In this document: in pieces, positions 1 to 9,900 of the stretch
How positions within the stretch are numbered: the first letter of the stretch is position 1
How the letters are laid out: each line of letters begins with the position of its first letter
Assembly (NCBI GenBank): GCA_907163375.1
Contig: CAJQUW010001631.1
Location: 1-64,000, forward strand
Direction: 5' to 3'
Length of the DNA: 64,000 nucleotides
Source of the DNA: Prostheceraeus crozeri
Taxonomy: Eukaryota; Platyhelminthes; Polycladida; Euryleptidae
The notes under the pieces: generated by a model
What the model was told of the DNA's origin: nothing
Seen by the model: the letters and a program-made list of their open reading frames with translations, nothing else
Databases searched by the model: none
Program-made: the position numbers and the translations under genes

Positions 1-3000
1 GGCCTAAAGGAGATCGAGGTGAACAAGGGCCTAAAGGAGATAGAGGTGAACAAGGGCCTCCAGGACCTGTTGGTGCACAAGGCCCTCGTGGTGAACAGGG
101 TCCACCTGGACCTATTGGCCCTTCCGGTCCACCCGGTGCTCCTGGTGTACAAGGTGATCAAGGAAAACAAGGTGATCAGGGGCCTAAAGGTGACAAAGGT
201 GATCAAGGACCTAAAGGAGATACAGGTGCACAAGGACCGAAAGGACCTAAAGGTGATCAAGGGGTACAAGGAGAGCTGGGACCTTTTGGACCTCCTGGCC
301 CACCGGGTCGACAGGGTGTGGCAGGTGAGCGTGGTCCAACTGGACCTCGAGGTTACCGTGGACCTCATGGCTTTAAAGGAGAAAAGGGGGATCGTGGCCC
401 CTCTGGCTTTCCCGGACGTATAGGTCCACCTGGGGCACCGGGAAAACGTGGACCACGTGGTGAACGTGGACCAGCGGGTAAACGCATGAAATTAGTCATA
501 CACACGACACGGTTAGATCCCTCTCTTTCAATGTATCCCATTGGGATATTGGATGCTTTATATGAAACGATTGGATGGAAGTCTATCCACCCAAAGTTTG
601 ATCGTATTCATTTCATGGAATATCCACTCATCAAAGAGATTCCCAACTCTTTTCGAGTATTACAACCGGATAAGGGCACACCTATAATAGGAGGGGCGGA
701 GAATACACCTCCTAAAGCCTTATACCCAGGATTAGTGTTTGAGCCTGCCCATTATCTACTGTATTTGAATAAATTACTCAACCTATTCATTGATCCTTTA
801 CTGATTAATGAAACCACATTCAAATCGGAGAAAATAACGTTACGTCTTCGCGCCACTATGGATGACTGGTTGACACAACTCAAAACGCTCAATAATTCCA
901 CTGTTTTCATGACAAATGACCACATTAACAATCGAACAACCACTCCAATCTCTACCGGCCCCTACATTACCGATGCAGGTGATGTACGCATGACGAATAT
1001 TCAATATTTTGGTACGTTGAAGGAGTTTGCTAATCCAAAGAGTAAAGGCTATGTCAAACCCAAATATCTCAATGTCACAGCCATCTATTTGATGCATCTT
1101 GCATTACGTCTGGAGGGTATTAAATTTTTTAAAGCTTCACCACCCCTATGTTTCTACAACCTACATCGTGTGAAAGGTATGTTCTATCATAACATAAAGG
1201 ATATTCCCAATGCCTGGCGTGACATTTATCAACAAGAATTCACATACATTTCCCCTATTTTACACAATTTTGAAAAATCCACAACTACCAATGAACTATT
1301 CAGTCCTGACACATTTGAAAAGTGGGTCATCAAAAAGCCTGAGGCGTTAAAAAACTTAATGACACAACGCTTCTATACAGATTCAAATCCCATCGCCGAT
1401 CTATTTAATGCCATTAAAGCCAATCCTCAACCGTGGCATACATTAACAATGAATCATATCTATCTCAATCATGCCCTTATACTGAACGGACCCATGCAAG
1501 TATTGCTTGGAGCGCCATGTAGTTTTATTTATCAACCCACACCTATCGAGTTAGACTTAACACCTGACGTTAATACCTATGGCCCTGCCTTTCTACACAA
1601 TCCTAAACAACTCACTGGAACACCTGTAAAACATAACAAAACAGCCAATCTATCATCACGAGGGAATCCTTTCCTCCATAATGAGACTGCAAAAGCTGAA
1701 TTGTCAGGAAAAGATACCATATTAACTGAGAGTTTGAAAACACTTACAACACCGAATGCAAATTATGAATACACTAATGCATGGTATGCATCTCTGAAAG
1801 AGCAGGATAAATTACGTGATGACAATGTACAAGCATCCAAAAACTTTAAAGGGGTGGTACCCCCTCGTACATTGTACAATCTGCGACAATATCAAAGTAT
1901 TTTTCATTTTCGTCTTCTCAAAGATTATCGTGCCTCTGACTATAATATGATTCCCATACCTCTTTATCGCACACGTGTGGTAAAATTGAAAATCAACGCC
2001 GGCTCCATTCGTAGTCAATTTACTCAAATCTGTAGTGAATTAACAAAATATGGTTGTTCTAAAATGACGGAACGGGATGGAGTACTTACCAATGGTGAAC
2101 TAATGTTTGATCAAGACATTGCAGATGGAGAAAGTGCACAAACGAAATTTAAATTTCATATCCCTATTACACGTGTTCAAGCGTATTCCGATTTACGTGT
2201 CAAAAAGGGTCAATATGAAACCTATCTCAAATGGATGTACCGTCAAGGACGTATTCGTCTGAAGAGTAATCATGACACCAGTCTCATTTTAGGTCTATAC
2301 TTTCCTAATTTGGCTGGTGCATTCGACATGGACAATTTCGAGATTGAACAACGTGTCACATTGGGTGATCCTTATTTAATTCAACGTTTTCAAAAATATG
2401 ACACGAATCCACAAGCCCTACTTGTGAATACGAACATTAAATCTGACCTATGCATTGCTCCTGAAACCGCTACAATCTTTGATTTGTTTGGTTATGAAGG
2501 TACTACTCATGATACAGGTGTCAATGCGGTATGGCAACAATTGACCATAGCCACTGCTAAAGCACGGGATGACACCAATCACGGCTACCAATTTGCTCGT
2601 AAATCCAAACATAATAACGCATTTGAATGTTATGTTCTACTCAATCAATTTCATTCACGAAAACCAGTTGATCTCATCCATCAGGATCAACCCATTGAGT
2701 TTCGCTCAGACTTTGATACTTCCCTTATGCATGATATTGTCTCAGCCTATGATGGTGATGACACCTCTTCCGATGAATCATCTCATGAAGAAGAAGAAGA
2801 CCCTACCTTGATCCCCTCAACCTCTAGCACCATTGATACACCATCGGCTCACCCCATTGCTCTGCGTACAGAAGTAGACAGTAAAAAAGTGCTCTATTTC
2901 AAACTACAAAATGGCCTCTATGATGTTCCAACCTTATTCTATACCTTAAACTCTGTCACTCAACCCCATATCAAATTCATGTATCAAAAAGTCGGTCATT

Positions 3001-3404
3001 CCACCTTTGCTACAGTTCATTGTGATCAACACTACTCTATTCAATTTGATCCCCTACTATCCGATATTCTCGGTCTAAACCATGACCTCGTCGATCGAAC
3101 AGTACATGCCCCCTCACCTGTTAATATGCAGGCGTACATTTATAATATTCTTTTATACTCCAACATGACGAACCCCATTTATGTGGGGGGTTCAAAAACA
3201 AATTTAATGCGCGTCATCCCCTATCGTGACATTGATTATGGTGCTGCTATTTATAAGGAATTCAGTCATGTTGATTATATCCCCATGTCTATCTATAGTA
3301 TCAATCAACTACAATTTCAACTACGTTCAGATGATGGGCGTCTCATTCCACTACAAGGTGGTCGTACGTACATCAAACTTCATTTACGACGTCGACGTGT
3401 TTAA
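1..3404 (+). CDS. Collagen-repeat protein with penton-like C-terminal domain (Polinton; 5' end off window)
   Basis: One reading frame is open from base 3 to the stop at 3404 (1133 codons visible); its start lies left of the window. The first ~161 codons are uninterrupted Gly-X-Y triplets rich in GPP, GDQ and GPKG. A ~700-residue section that I do not recognise follows, then an acidic linker ([14 protein letters not shown]; about 2750-2810), then a C-terminal domain (about 2880-3401) ending in '[23 protein letters not shown]' -type sequence: key residues D-D-G-R, I-P-L and the final basic LHLRRRR. That ending is the pattern I associate with the penton-like (minor capsid) proteins of Polintons. 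The penton assignment is from family memory; the collagen part is plain in the sequence. The likely role is a vertex protein with a fibrous triple-helical projection. A GTG at 318 is not a credible start, as the frame is open upstream of it. Confidence 0.75.
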   Translation, partial: PKGDRGEQGPKGDRGEQGPPGPVGAQGPRGEQGPPGPIGPSGPPGAPGVQGDQGKQGDQGPKGDKGDQGPKGDTGAQGPKGPKGDQGVQGELGPFGPPGPPGRQGVAGERGPTGPRGYRGPHGFKGEKGDRGPSGFPGRIGPPGAPGKRGPRGERGPAGKRMKLVIHTTRLDPSLSMYPIGILDALYETIGWKSIHPKFDRIHFMEYPLIKEIPNSFRVLQPDKGTPIIGGAENTPPKALYPGLVFEPAHYLLYLNKLLNLFIDPLLINETTFKSEKITLRLRATMDDWLTQLKTLNNSTVFMTNDHINNRTTTPISTGPYITDAGDVRMTNIQYFGTLKEFANPKSKGYVKPKYLNVTAIYLMHLALRLEGIKFFKASPPLCFYNLHRVKGMFYHNIKDIPNAWRDIYQQEFTYISPILHNFEKSTTTNELFSPDTFEKWVIKKPEALKNLMTQRFYTDSNPIADLFNAIKANPQPWHTLTMNHIYLNHALILNGPMQVLLGAPCSFIYQPTPIELDLTPDVNTYGPAFLHNPKQLTGTPVKHNKTANLSSRGNPFLHNETAKAELSGKDTILTESLKTLTTPNANYEYTNAWYASLKEQDKLRDDNVQASKNFKGVVPPRTLYNLRQYQSIFHFRLLKDYRASDYNMIPIPLYRTRVVKLKINAGSIRSQFTQICSELTKYGCSKMTERDGVLTNGELMFDQDIADGESAQTKFKFHIPITRVQAYSDLRVKKGQYETYLKWMYRQGRIRLKSNHDTSLILGLYFPNLAGAFDMDNFEIEQRVTLGDPYLIQRFQKYDTNPQALLVNTNIKSDLCIAPETATIFDLFGYEGTTHDTGVNAVWQQLTIATAKARDDTNHGYQFARKSKHNNAFECYVLLNQFHSRKPVDLIHQDQPIEFRSDFDTSLMHDIVSAYDGDDTSSDESSHEEEEDPTLIPSTSSTIDTPSAHPIALRTEVDSKKVLYFKLQNGLYDVPTLFYTLNSVTQPHIKFMYQKVGHSTFATVHCDQHYSIQFDPLLSDILGLNHDLVDRTVHAPSPVNMQAYIYNILLYSNMTNPIYVGGSKTNLMRVIPYRDIDYGAAIYKEFSHVDYIPMSIYSINQLQFQLRSDDGRLIPLQGGRTYIKLHLRRRRV
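3..485 (+). repeat. Coding repeat: about 53 collagen Gly-X-Y triplets
   Basis: A 9-base periodicity with GGN every third codon encodes an unbroken collagen-like tract, with proline and lysine common at X/Y (GPP, GPK, GDQ, GER). It starts before the window and stops at 485, one codon before the first in-frame ATG (486). There are no introns, unlike animal fibrillar collagen genes, and the frame continues into the viral structural protein. The tract length is likely variable between copies because the repeat is internally similar. Confidence 0.9.
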
Positions 3405-3442
3405 GTAACTTGTGCTCATATTTTATACATTTGTTTTCCAAC

Positions 3443-4234
3443 ATGGCTCACCTTTTTACACGTATTCCACCCCGTTCCCATTTCATGTTTGATCGCAGCA
3501 CAAGAGCAAATGGGATCCAGTTGATTGGGGGGCAAGCTTCTCTAGTCCCCTCCATGAATATTATAGGTAATTCTGGCGCTATGACAGGTGGGTTTCGCCT
3601 TCCTAAATTTAAACTCCCAAAACTTCCTAAATTTAAACTCCCAAAACTTCCTTCAATAAAAGGTACTAAACGTACGGTAAAAAAACCTCCATTAAAGCGA
3701 CGGGGGCGAGTCACTCAACCTGTTAAACGTGCTACTACAGGACGTATACAAAAACCTGTCACAAAACCTGTCACAAAACCTGTTACGAAAACCGTCTCCA
3801 AACCTAGCACATCATCAACCCCATCATCGATCATCAATCGCATCAAACAAAGTGTGACAAATCGTATCAAACGTGGTGTAAAACGCACAGTGAAACAAGG
3901 CGCGGCTGCTGCTGGAAGTGCAGCGACTAATGCAGTCGCCAGTGCTGTTAAAGCTGCAACGACATCTGGTAAAGGTATCATCCAACAGGGACAACGTGCT
4001 ATTACAAAAACTATTCCAAACGCCATTCGTAAACGTGCTCAAACTGTCCTCGATAATACGGTCAATCCCACTCCCACACCCGCCCCCACCTCTAATCCTA
4101 CACCTCGACAACGACCTCGACTACGAGCTCGCCGCCGCCTTCCACCTCGTCGGTTTAGCACATCGGCACGGTATTCTGCTACACAAAACCTCCCCTATTA
4201 TCGTCGACTCACTGGTGGACAACGTCTATTTTAA
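3443..4234 (+). CDS. Very basic core-like virion protein (Polinton)
   Basis: 263 codons from ATG 3443 (a TTG further upstream at 3410 is not a credible start). The protein is dominated by K, R, P, T and S. It has a repeated LPKFKLPKL block (residues about 50-65), repeated PVTKPVTK units, an alanine-rich segment (GAAAAGSAATNAVASAV), a PTPTPAPTSNPTP linker and an arginine-rich tail (RQRPRLRARRRLPPRR) ending YYRRLTGGQRLF. The size and composition resemble the adenovirus-type core or minor capsid proteins that bind DNA or the inner capsid. It lies between the penton-like and major capsid genes, a usual place for such a protein. No sequence motif fixes its exact role. Confidence 0.6.
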   Translation: MAHLFTRIPPRSHFMFDRSTRANGIQLIGGQASLVPSMNIIGNSGAMTGGFRLPKFKLPKLPKFKLPKLPSIKGTKRTVKKPPLKRRGRVTQPVKRATTGRIQKPVTKPVTKPVTKTVSKPSTSSTPSSIINRIKQSVTNRIKRGVKRTVKQGAAAAGSAATNAVASAVKAATTSGKGIIQQGQRAITKTIPNAIRKRAQTVLDNTVNPTPTPAPTSNPTPRQRPRLRARRRLPPRRFSTSARYSATQNLPYYRRLTGGQRLF

Positions 4235-4277
4235 GTAATTACACTTCCCACCCCTACTATGACCAACGTATCTCAGT

Positions 4278-5678
4278 ATGTCTGCTGACACAGCCACTAC
4301 ATCAACCCATTCATATGCTAGCCATCTAGATGGTCGCTTTGACGTCTTTGAACGTGACCCTGTCGATGTGTCGAATCGTAGTCATTTTATGAACCTTGTG
4401 GCCCCCATCAATGCGTTAGATGCATGTGATGTCATTCATTTCTCTATCCCACCCTCCAACGCCTATTGGATGGACGTATCCAACGCCTATTGTACTATTG
4501 ACATTCAACTTCAAGAATATGATACAGGCACCAGTACGTGGAAATCTGTCCCACCCGCTAGTAAAGTTATCCTCATTAATAATACCGCACACAGTATCTT
4601 TCGGGATGTGAAAATTACTGTCAATGAACAGGTGGTAGAAGGAGGAAACGGTCTCTACTTTTTACAGGCGTATTTAATCAATATGCTACAATTTGATGCT
4701 ACAGCTAAAGGAACACACTTGGTCACACAAGGCTTTTATACACCCACTACATCAGTGACACGTACTGGAAGTGCAGACGGAGCGTATAAGGCTAATGCTG
4801 CTCTCGTTGAGGTGACCAAGGAATTTGATGAAGAAGATAATTTAACGAATGAATATGAACTTAAATTATGGCGTGATAGTAAATATAGACGACAATTCGA
4901 TTTCCCCATCCACTGTAACCTATTTCAACAACAAAAAGCGCTACCACCGGGTACAAAATTAGATGTGGAATTTTTTGTCAACCACCCTCAATATATGTTT
5001 CGCGATTTTGGAGCTGCTGGCACTCAATACCGTATTTGGTTTCACTCCTTTAAACTACATATGCCCATGATTCAACCCTCGGATACCATACAGAAAGCTG
5101 TTGCAACACGTCGTATGAAAGAAAATATCGCCTACAAATATAATGGAATCACTGTACAACGTATCAACTTAAATTCAGGCTGGCAAAAGAAAGATGTCTA
5201 CAACTTTGCTATCAACATTCAACCGAAATTATTTCTATTTGGGTTTCTTAAAAGTGATTCATGGTTGAAATATGGACAACGTAAACTTCTTTTCAAACCA
5301 TTTGATCTGTCATCTCTCACTCTAAAATCGAATGGAGTTACCCTCACCGGAGGCAGTATTGACTGTACACATATACGTCAAGTGTATACTCAATTTAATC
5401 GCGCCATGAATCTATACGCTACGAATGCATCCTGTAATGTTGACTTAGACACATTCAAAGACTACTTTTATCTCATCCCCTTCGACATTACAAACGACCA
5501 TCACATTGGACAACAACAGCGCCAACGTGGTGATTTAAATTTCTCACTAGAAATTGTATTCAAAAATATACTAGGTGATCCACTCGATCTCATCATATTC
5601 TCCCTAGTGGATGAATGTTTCATCATTCGACCGAATACATCCGTCATCCCTAGTGATTACGTAACACCTAATGTCTAA
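4278..5678 (+). CDS. Major capsid protein, double jelly-roll hexon type (Polinton)
   Basis: 466 codons from ATG 4278. The N-terminal part reads DACDVIHFSIPPSNAYWMDV, followed by VILINNTAHSIFRDVKITVN and GNGLYFLQAYLINML. This is the arrangement (FSIP..., then N...HS.F.DV.+..N, then Y...AY....L) of the hexon-like capsid proteins of metazoan Polintons (the F54H12.2-like family). The length is ordinary for that family. Predicted beta-rich content, no membrane segment. The protease gene starts 8 nt after its stop, and the core-like gene ends 43 nt before it. The assignment rests on recalled family motifs, not a search. Confidence 0.82.
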   Translation: MSADTATTSTHSYASHLDGRFDVFERDPVDVSNRSHFMNLVAPINALDACDVIHFSIPPSNAYWMDVSNAYCTIDIQLQEYDTGTSTWKSVPPASKVILINNTAHSIFRDVKITVNEQVVEGGNGLYFLQAYLINMLQFDATAKGTHLVTQGFYTPTTSVTRTGSADGAYKANAALVEVTKEFDEEDNLTNEYELKLWRDSKYRRQFDFPIHCNLFQQQKALPPGTKLDVEFFVNHPQYMFRDFGAAGTQYRIWFHSFKLHMPMIQPSDTIQKAVATRRMKENIAYKYNGITVQRINLNSGWQKKDVYNFAINIQPKLFLFGFLKSDSWLKYGQRKLLFKPFDLSSLTLKSNGVTLTGGSIDCTHIRQVYTQFNRAMNLYATNASCNVDLDTFKDYFYLIPFDITNDHHIGQQQRQRGDLNFSLEIVFKNILGDPLDLIIFSLVDECFIIRPNTSVIPSDYVTPNV

Positions 5679-5686
5679 CATATAAC

Positions 5687-6307
5687 ATGGCAGAATGGCT
5701 TTCCTCTACTCAATTAACATCGGTTATGAAATCGTTAGATCATGTTCAACGCCAACATATGCTACAATGTTGTTGCGAAGACGAACTTTTGTGTCTATTA
5801 CAATGTAGTTGTCGATCGATGGCCCCTCTATTCCTACAACCCTCCCCCATCCCATTCAAAGGTGTCTTTGCCGCCAATGAAGCTCCCACCCGTGAACGTG
5901 GATCCTTTTCGTGCATCTTAAACTCCGATCCTCGACACAAAAAAGGTGAACACTGGTTAGCGTATTATCAAGACAATGAACAACAAGTGTGTGAATTCTT
6001 TGACTCATACGGTCAACCCCTTCATACCTACCCCAATTTACATACTTGGTTGAGAACACGCCCCTATCCACTTCACCATCTCACGACGTGCATCCAAGGT
6101 CCTAAAGCATACTGTGGCGCCTACTGCATCTATTACTTAAATCATCGCCCCCATACCTCCTCATTAACGGACACATTAACTGACTTTTATAATGTACCCC
6201 AATCACGAACATTTACACCCCAACAAAAGCGTGAACTCATTCATAACGATCGTATCATTGCACGATACATGAAATCACTTGTAGTGTCCCTATTAAAGAA
6301 TAAATAA
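5687..6307 (+). CDS. Adenain-type cysteine protease (Polinton PRO)
   Basis: 206 codons. The catalytic set of the adenovirus protease family is visible in order: His89 in GEHWLAYY, Asp106 in FFDSYG, Gln137 in IQGP and Cys143 in YCGAYC. The QGP...CGxYC spacing closely follows adenain. In this family the enzyme cleaves virion precursors during particle maturation. Residues 28-41 are unusually cysteine-rich (QCCCEDELLCLLQCSC), which could be a metal- or redox-linked element. The start is ATG 5687, just after the capsid stop, so both probably share a transcript. Two overlapping AATAAA signals cover the stop codon. Confidence 0.9.
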   Translation: MAEWLSSTQLTSVMKSLDHVQRQHMLQCCCEDELLCLLQCSCRSMAPLFLQPSPIPFKGVFAANEAPTRERGSFSCILNSDPRHKKGEHWLAYYQDNEQQVCEFFDSYGQPLHTYPNLHTWLRTRPYPLHHLTTCIQGPKAYCGAYCIYYLNHRPHTSSLTDTLTDFYNVPQSRTFTPQQKRELIHNDRIIARYMKSLVVSLLKNK

Positions 6308-6311
6308 TAAA
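6299..6311 (+). terminator. Overlapping poly(A) signals at end of structural gene block
   Basis: AATAAA occurs at 6299-6304 and again at 6306-6311, spanning the protease stop codon. The block is followed by only 21 nt before the converging - strand gene ends at 6333. This is a natural 3' end for the + strand transcripts. Confidence 0.55.
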
Positions 6312-6332
6312 ACACTCACATCGTATCGTTTT

Positions 6333-6917
6333 TCATAATCTATTTACAATAAATTGTAACATCTTGTCCGCTTCTTCACGCGAACATACACCGGTAACAA
6401 TTGCCTTACCATTGGCAAACAGTGAACAATGATAATGTTTATAACGGACCAGTGTCCCAGGAAATAATTCATGTTCGTTCATGACACAGGCGGATGATGA
6501 TAGACGCTGAAATGGAATCGATGCTCGATACTGTCGCCAATCACATAATACTGTACACGATTTCACTTCCGGTTCACTCAATGTCAATGTCAAGTTTAAT
6601 TCTTTGGTCAAAAGCTGTAACAAACTGTTATATACACATCTATATACATTCATATCATGATAGCCCATTATTTGAATGCACCCACGTGGAAATATTTGTA
6701 ATGGTATATAATTCCACCATTTCGTATAAATGCGTTTGGGCTTGGCTAAACGAAAACGTATCGATGTAAAACCACGTGCCTGTAACACAGGGACAATCCT
6801 TTCCAACGGTAAGTCATTCGAGGCTCTAATCTCCACCATCCGATTACACATGCGTGATGTCATCTGCGGCGTCTTCTGTTGCGATTTCACCAGTTGTTGG
6901 CGCATCTTCCACACCAT
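6333..6917 (-). CDS. TATA-binding-protein-like protein (Polinton)
   Basis: Up to 194 codons. The second half carries a TBP-type repeat: HELFPGTLVRY (residues 148-159; TBP has PELFPGLIYRM), then SLFANGKAIVTGVCSREEA (165-183; TBP has IFVSGKVVLTGAK). The first half has a weaker version of the same repeat: SIRFRLAKPKRIY (52-64) and FPRGCIQIMGYHDM (76-89), matching IRxRxPK...FxSGKMVxTGAK. A two-repeat saddle fold is therefore likely. The ATG at 6917 overlaps the polymerase gene by 74 nt. Alternative starts are Met19, Met23 (whose ATG sits against the polymerase stop) and Met27, which leave the TBP region whole. It may direct transcription of the element's own genes. I do not know TBP as a standard Polinton gene. 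Confidence 0.7.
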   Translation of the reverse strand: MVWKMRQQLVKSQQKTPQMTSRMCNRMVEIRASNDLPLERIVPVLQARGFTSIRFRLAKPKRIYTKWWNYIPLQIFPRGCIQIMGYHDMNVYRCVYNSLLQLLTKELNLTLTLSEPEVKSCTVLCDWRQYRASIPFQRLSSSACVMNEHELFPGTLVRYKHYHCSLFANGKAIVTGVCSREEADKMLQFIVNRL

Positions 6918-9900
6918 CTAACACACGTTCCAAAACTTGATGATTTATACGCACCACTGCATCAGGTGCATCCTCCACACCTTCCAATAGAATGTCACAA
7001 AGTTGTTTGTTTATAAGTGCGTGATGACCATAGGGAATACTTATATTTCCACTTATCCAAAATCGTTTATCATCCCAGCCCGTCAATGCCACCTTCTTCC
7101 TTTTTGTTGTACGCATCACATGCCGTTGGGATTCCAAATTCGTCTGAGTCACCACATGACATAACTGATCTTCATAGACACGTTTATAGAGCAAGTGTGA
7201 CAAATCCCGTTTCTTATATCCCTTCACTCCTTTCACACGACAATCACGTGCCCCATTCTCAGTAATATACGAATATAGTTTAGGACTTAAACAAATGAAC
7301 TCCTTGATCTCCTCACCACGACACTCGTCTTTAAAACATCCCAATCGATTTGTATTATAACTATCATACAGAGGATGCGTTGTGGGATAATTAGACGTAT
7401 CAAGAATACCGCGCGCCTCTGGATCCACCGTATTGGGAACGTTGCGAAAGGATAGTAGAATCTCATCTCGGTCACGGAAACTCATCACCTCCAGAAAAAA
7501 CGAATCAGTATCACCACCAATAATACGCACCGATAAACAATGTTGATTGATACGCCATTCCATATATAAACGATACATGTGTATCTTGCTAATGTCCAAC
7601 ACTGCTTGCCCAATATAGATGGCACGATCCAATGTCACATGTCGACGACGAATATGCACCACCATGGCCGAGGAACCCACACCGAAGAAATTCTGGCATA
7701 GAGGATGGTGCGTATGTTTCAAAAACAACTTCCTATCACGCACAAAACGCGTCTTACCATATTTACGCACATCCTCCATCGTCTTTCCAAAGAGTGCGTT
7801 CACACACAACTTGTGCATATTACGCGCCATTACACTTGTACTCCGTGCTCGTTCACGTGTATGATAGTCTATATATGGCTGGATGTACGCCTCCTGTTGA
7901 AAGGTAATTCCCTTATAAACATGACTCACATGCATCCCATGATGTACATAATACTGAAGTGCGTAGATATGTACAGTATACTCCTTTTTGCGATGATGAG
8001 TCAACAACAACTTCTGGGATGAGCGCTTCTTCACCTCTGTATGGTGTATACTTCTCCACAAGTCGTGCATAAATGGAGACATTTCATCGGAATACAACTG
8101 TCCTTGCATCGGTGCAAAAGGTAACTCCATTGTTCTATCCTGCACCTCATCCGGATACTCCAAATCCACCGTCAGTATACACCCCTGATAGCCATTCACA
8201 TCATAATTCAATATCCATTGGTCATCTATTGTTGCCAGATATTGTGGGGGAATCCATACGAAATTTCCTTTCGGTAATTTAGCACTCATGGCGGTACCGT
8301 ATAAATTGTTAGCATCAATGTAATACAAATGTGTATGAATGTCATAGGTTTGGGGGCTGGCTACCACATGTTCGGTATGATGTAAATTCACAAATGTCAT
8401 ACCCCCTCTAATTCCAGACTCAAACATCTTATACATGTCAATGTCCATGACGTGATCCAAACACACATTTGTATGCAATAGAAAAAATGCATATGTCAAC
8501 CCGGGCGTTCCAAAGAAATGCACCGGGTCCAATTGAGACACTGCATACATCCGAGCTCGAAAATCCTCAAATATGTCCACCAACAGAGTCACATCCACTG
8601 TTAAATAATAATTAAGATAGTCTCTGAAAGTGGTACATCCCAATTTATCCCAGGCATCCTTCGCCAATGCATAGTCCTCTTCCGTGCACGGTTGCTCCAA
8701 CAGATCATTATAAAATTTATCAATAGCGGGTAGACTTGTCTCATCCAAACGTGTCCAATCATCAAAATACGTGTACGGAAACACCCCCTTTTGAATGGAT
8801 GAATGATCAATATTCGGATAACTGACACTTAGTACATCCTTTGAAACCGGTAAGTCATCCACCGTTTGCCGCAACTTATGCAATGAATTGGGGAGAAATT
8901 GAAACGAGTCTCTAAATTGTAATATAATATTATCCTTATAGCAACCATACACTCGAAAACTTGCCGTCACCCCAATCGTCTTATCACCACTCGTATAACA
9001 GGGGTTAATCCACCACAGATCCTCATTACGATTCGATAGTCCATATAAAATAATCTGATGGCTGTCATACCCTTTCCAATTGTGAAAAAATACAGGAATT
9101 TGACGACGTACCTGCCGACGACGGAAATTACAGGCATGACATAACACTTGAATGAACTTCCCGGTAAGGTGATCATGATCCCGACATTTCGTATGATCCA
9201 TCATCTGATGTTCATTCACCTTATCCATACTACGCTCCACCACATGTCGCTTACACAAATTACAATGATGCGTATTCCGATAACGATGTTGATCCGCCAT
9301 TGACAAGATCATCGGTCTACGGGAACGATTGTCAACAATGTGATGGAGACGGTACACCAACGATTCCATACTGTCGAGGAAATCAGATATACATGACTCA
9401 CCCTCATGTTTCACAACACTCTCAACCGGCATCTTCAATGCAGGATCCCATTTGATATACGAGCCAATCACTGCGGGGGTATGAATCTTGGTAATTGGAT
9501 GAATGATGCTCTCAATGTCTGCATACACCACACACAATGGATGCGTCATTTTCCCAAAGTCTTTGAATTTCAATTCAAGCTTGTCTGGTAACTCTTCCAA
9601 TTGCGTTTTAGCTCCGTGACACATCTTTTGATGATCGTCTCGTTTCTTCAGAATATTGGGTGGGGGTGTTGTGCAATTACTACACGCAAATATTTCTAAA
9701 CATAACTCACACGAAATGTAACGGCGATAGTTCTTCTTCCGCTGATTCACGTCATAGGCATTGTACATGAATGTCTCAAATTTAATCACTGGAATAAAAT
9801 GACAATCCGCTTCATTCCTATGACCTTCACCACCATCCTCAATCTTGGTCAACAAAATTAAATGCACTATACGTGTCTCATCATTGCACAACCAGTCATG

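Noticed and set aside
19-423. 134-codon frame in the collagen region
   Set aside because: Out-of-frame shadow of the collagen repeat; its regular Val/Lys/Leu pattern comes from the 9-base period.
1-485. Host fibrillar or basement-membrane collagen exon
   Set aside because: The Gly-X-Y frame continues without a splice site into a viral-type structural protein and is followed by Polinton capsid and protease genes.
318-3404. Start of the collagen/penton protein at 318
   Set aside because: Position 318 is GTG and the frame is open to the left edge, so the real start is outside the window.
3410-3442. Eleven extra N-terminal residues of the basic core-like protein
   Set aside because: Would need a TTG start; the first ATG is 3443.
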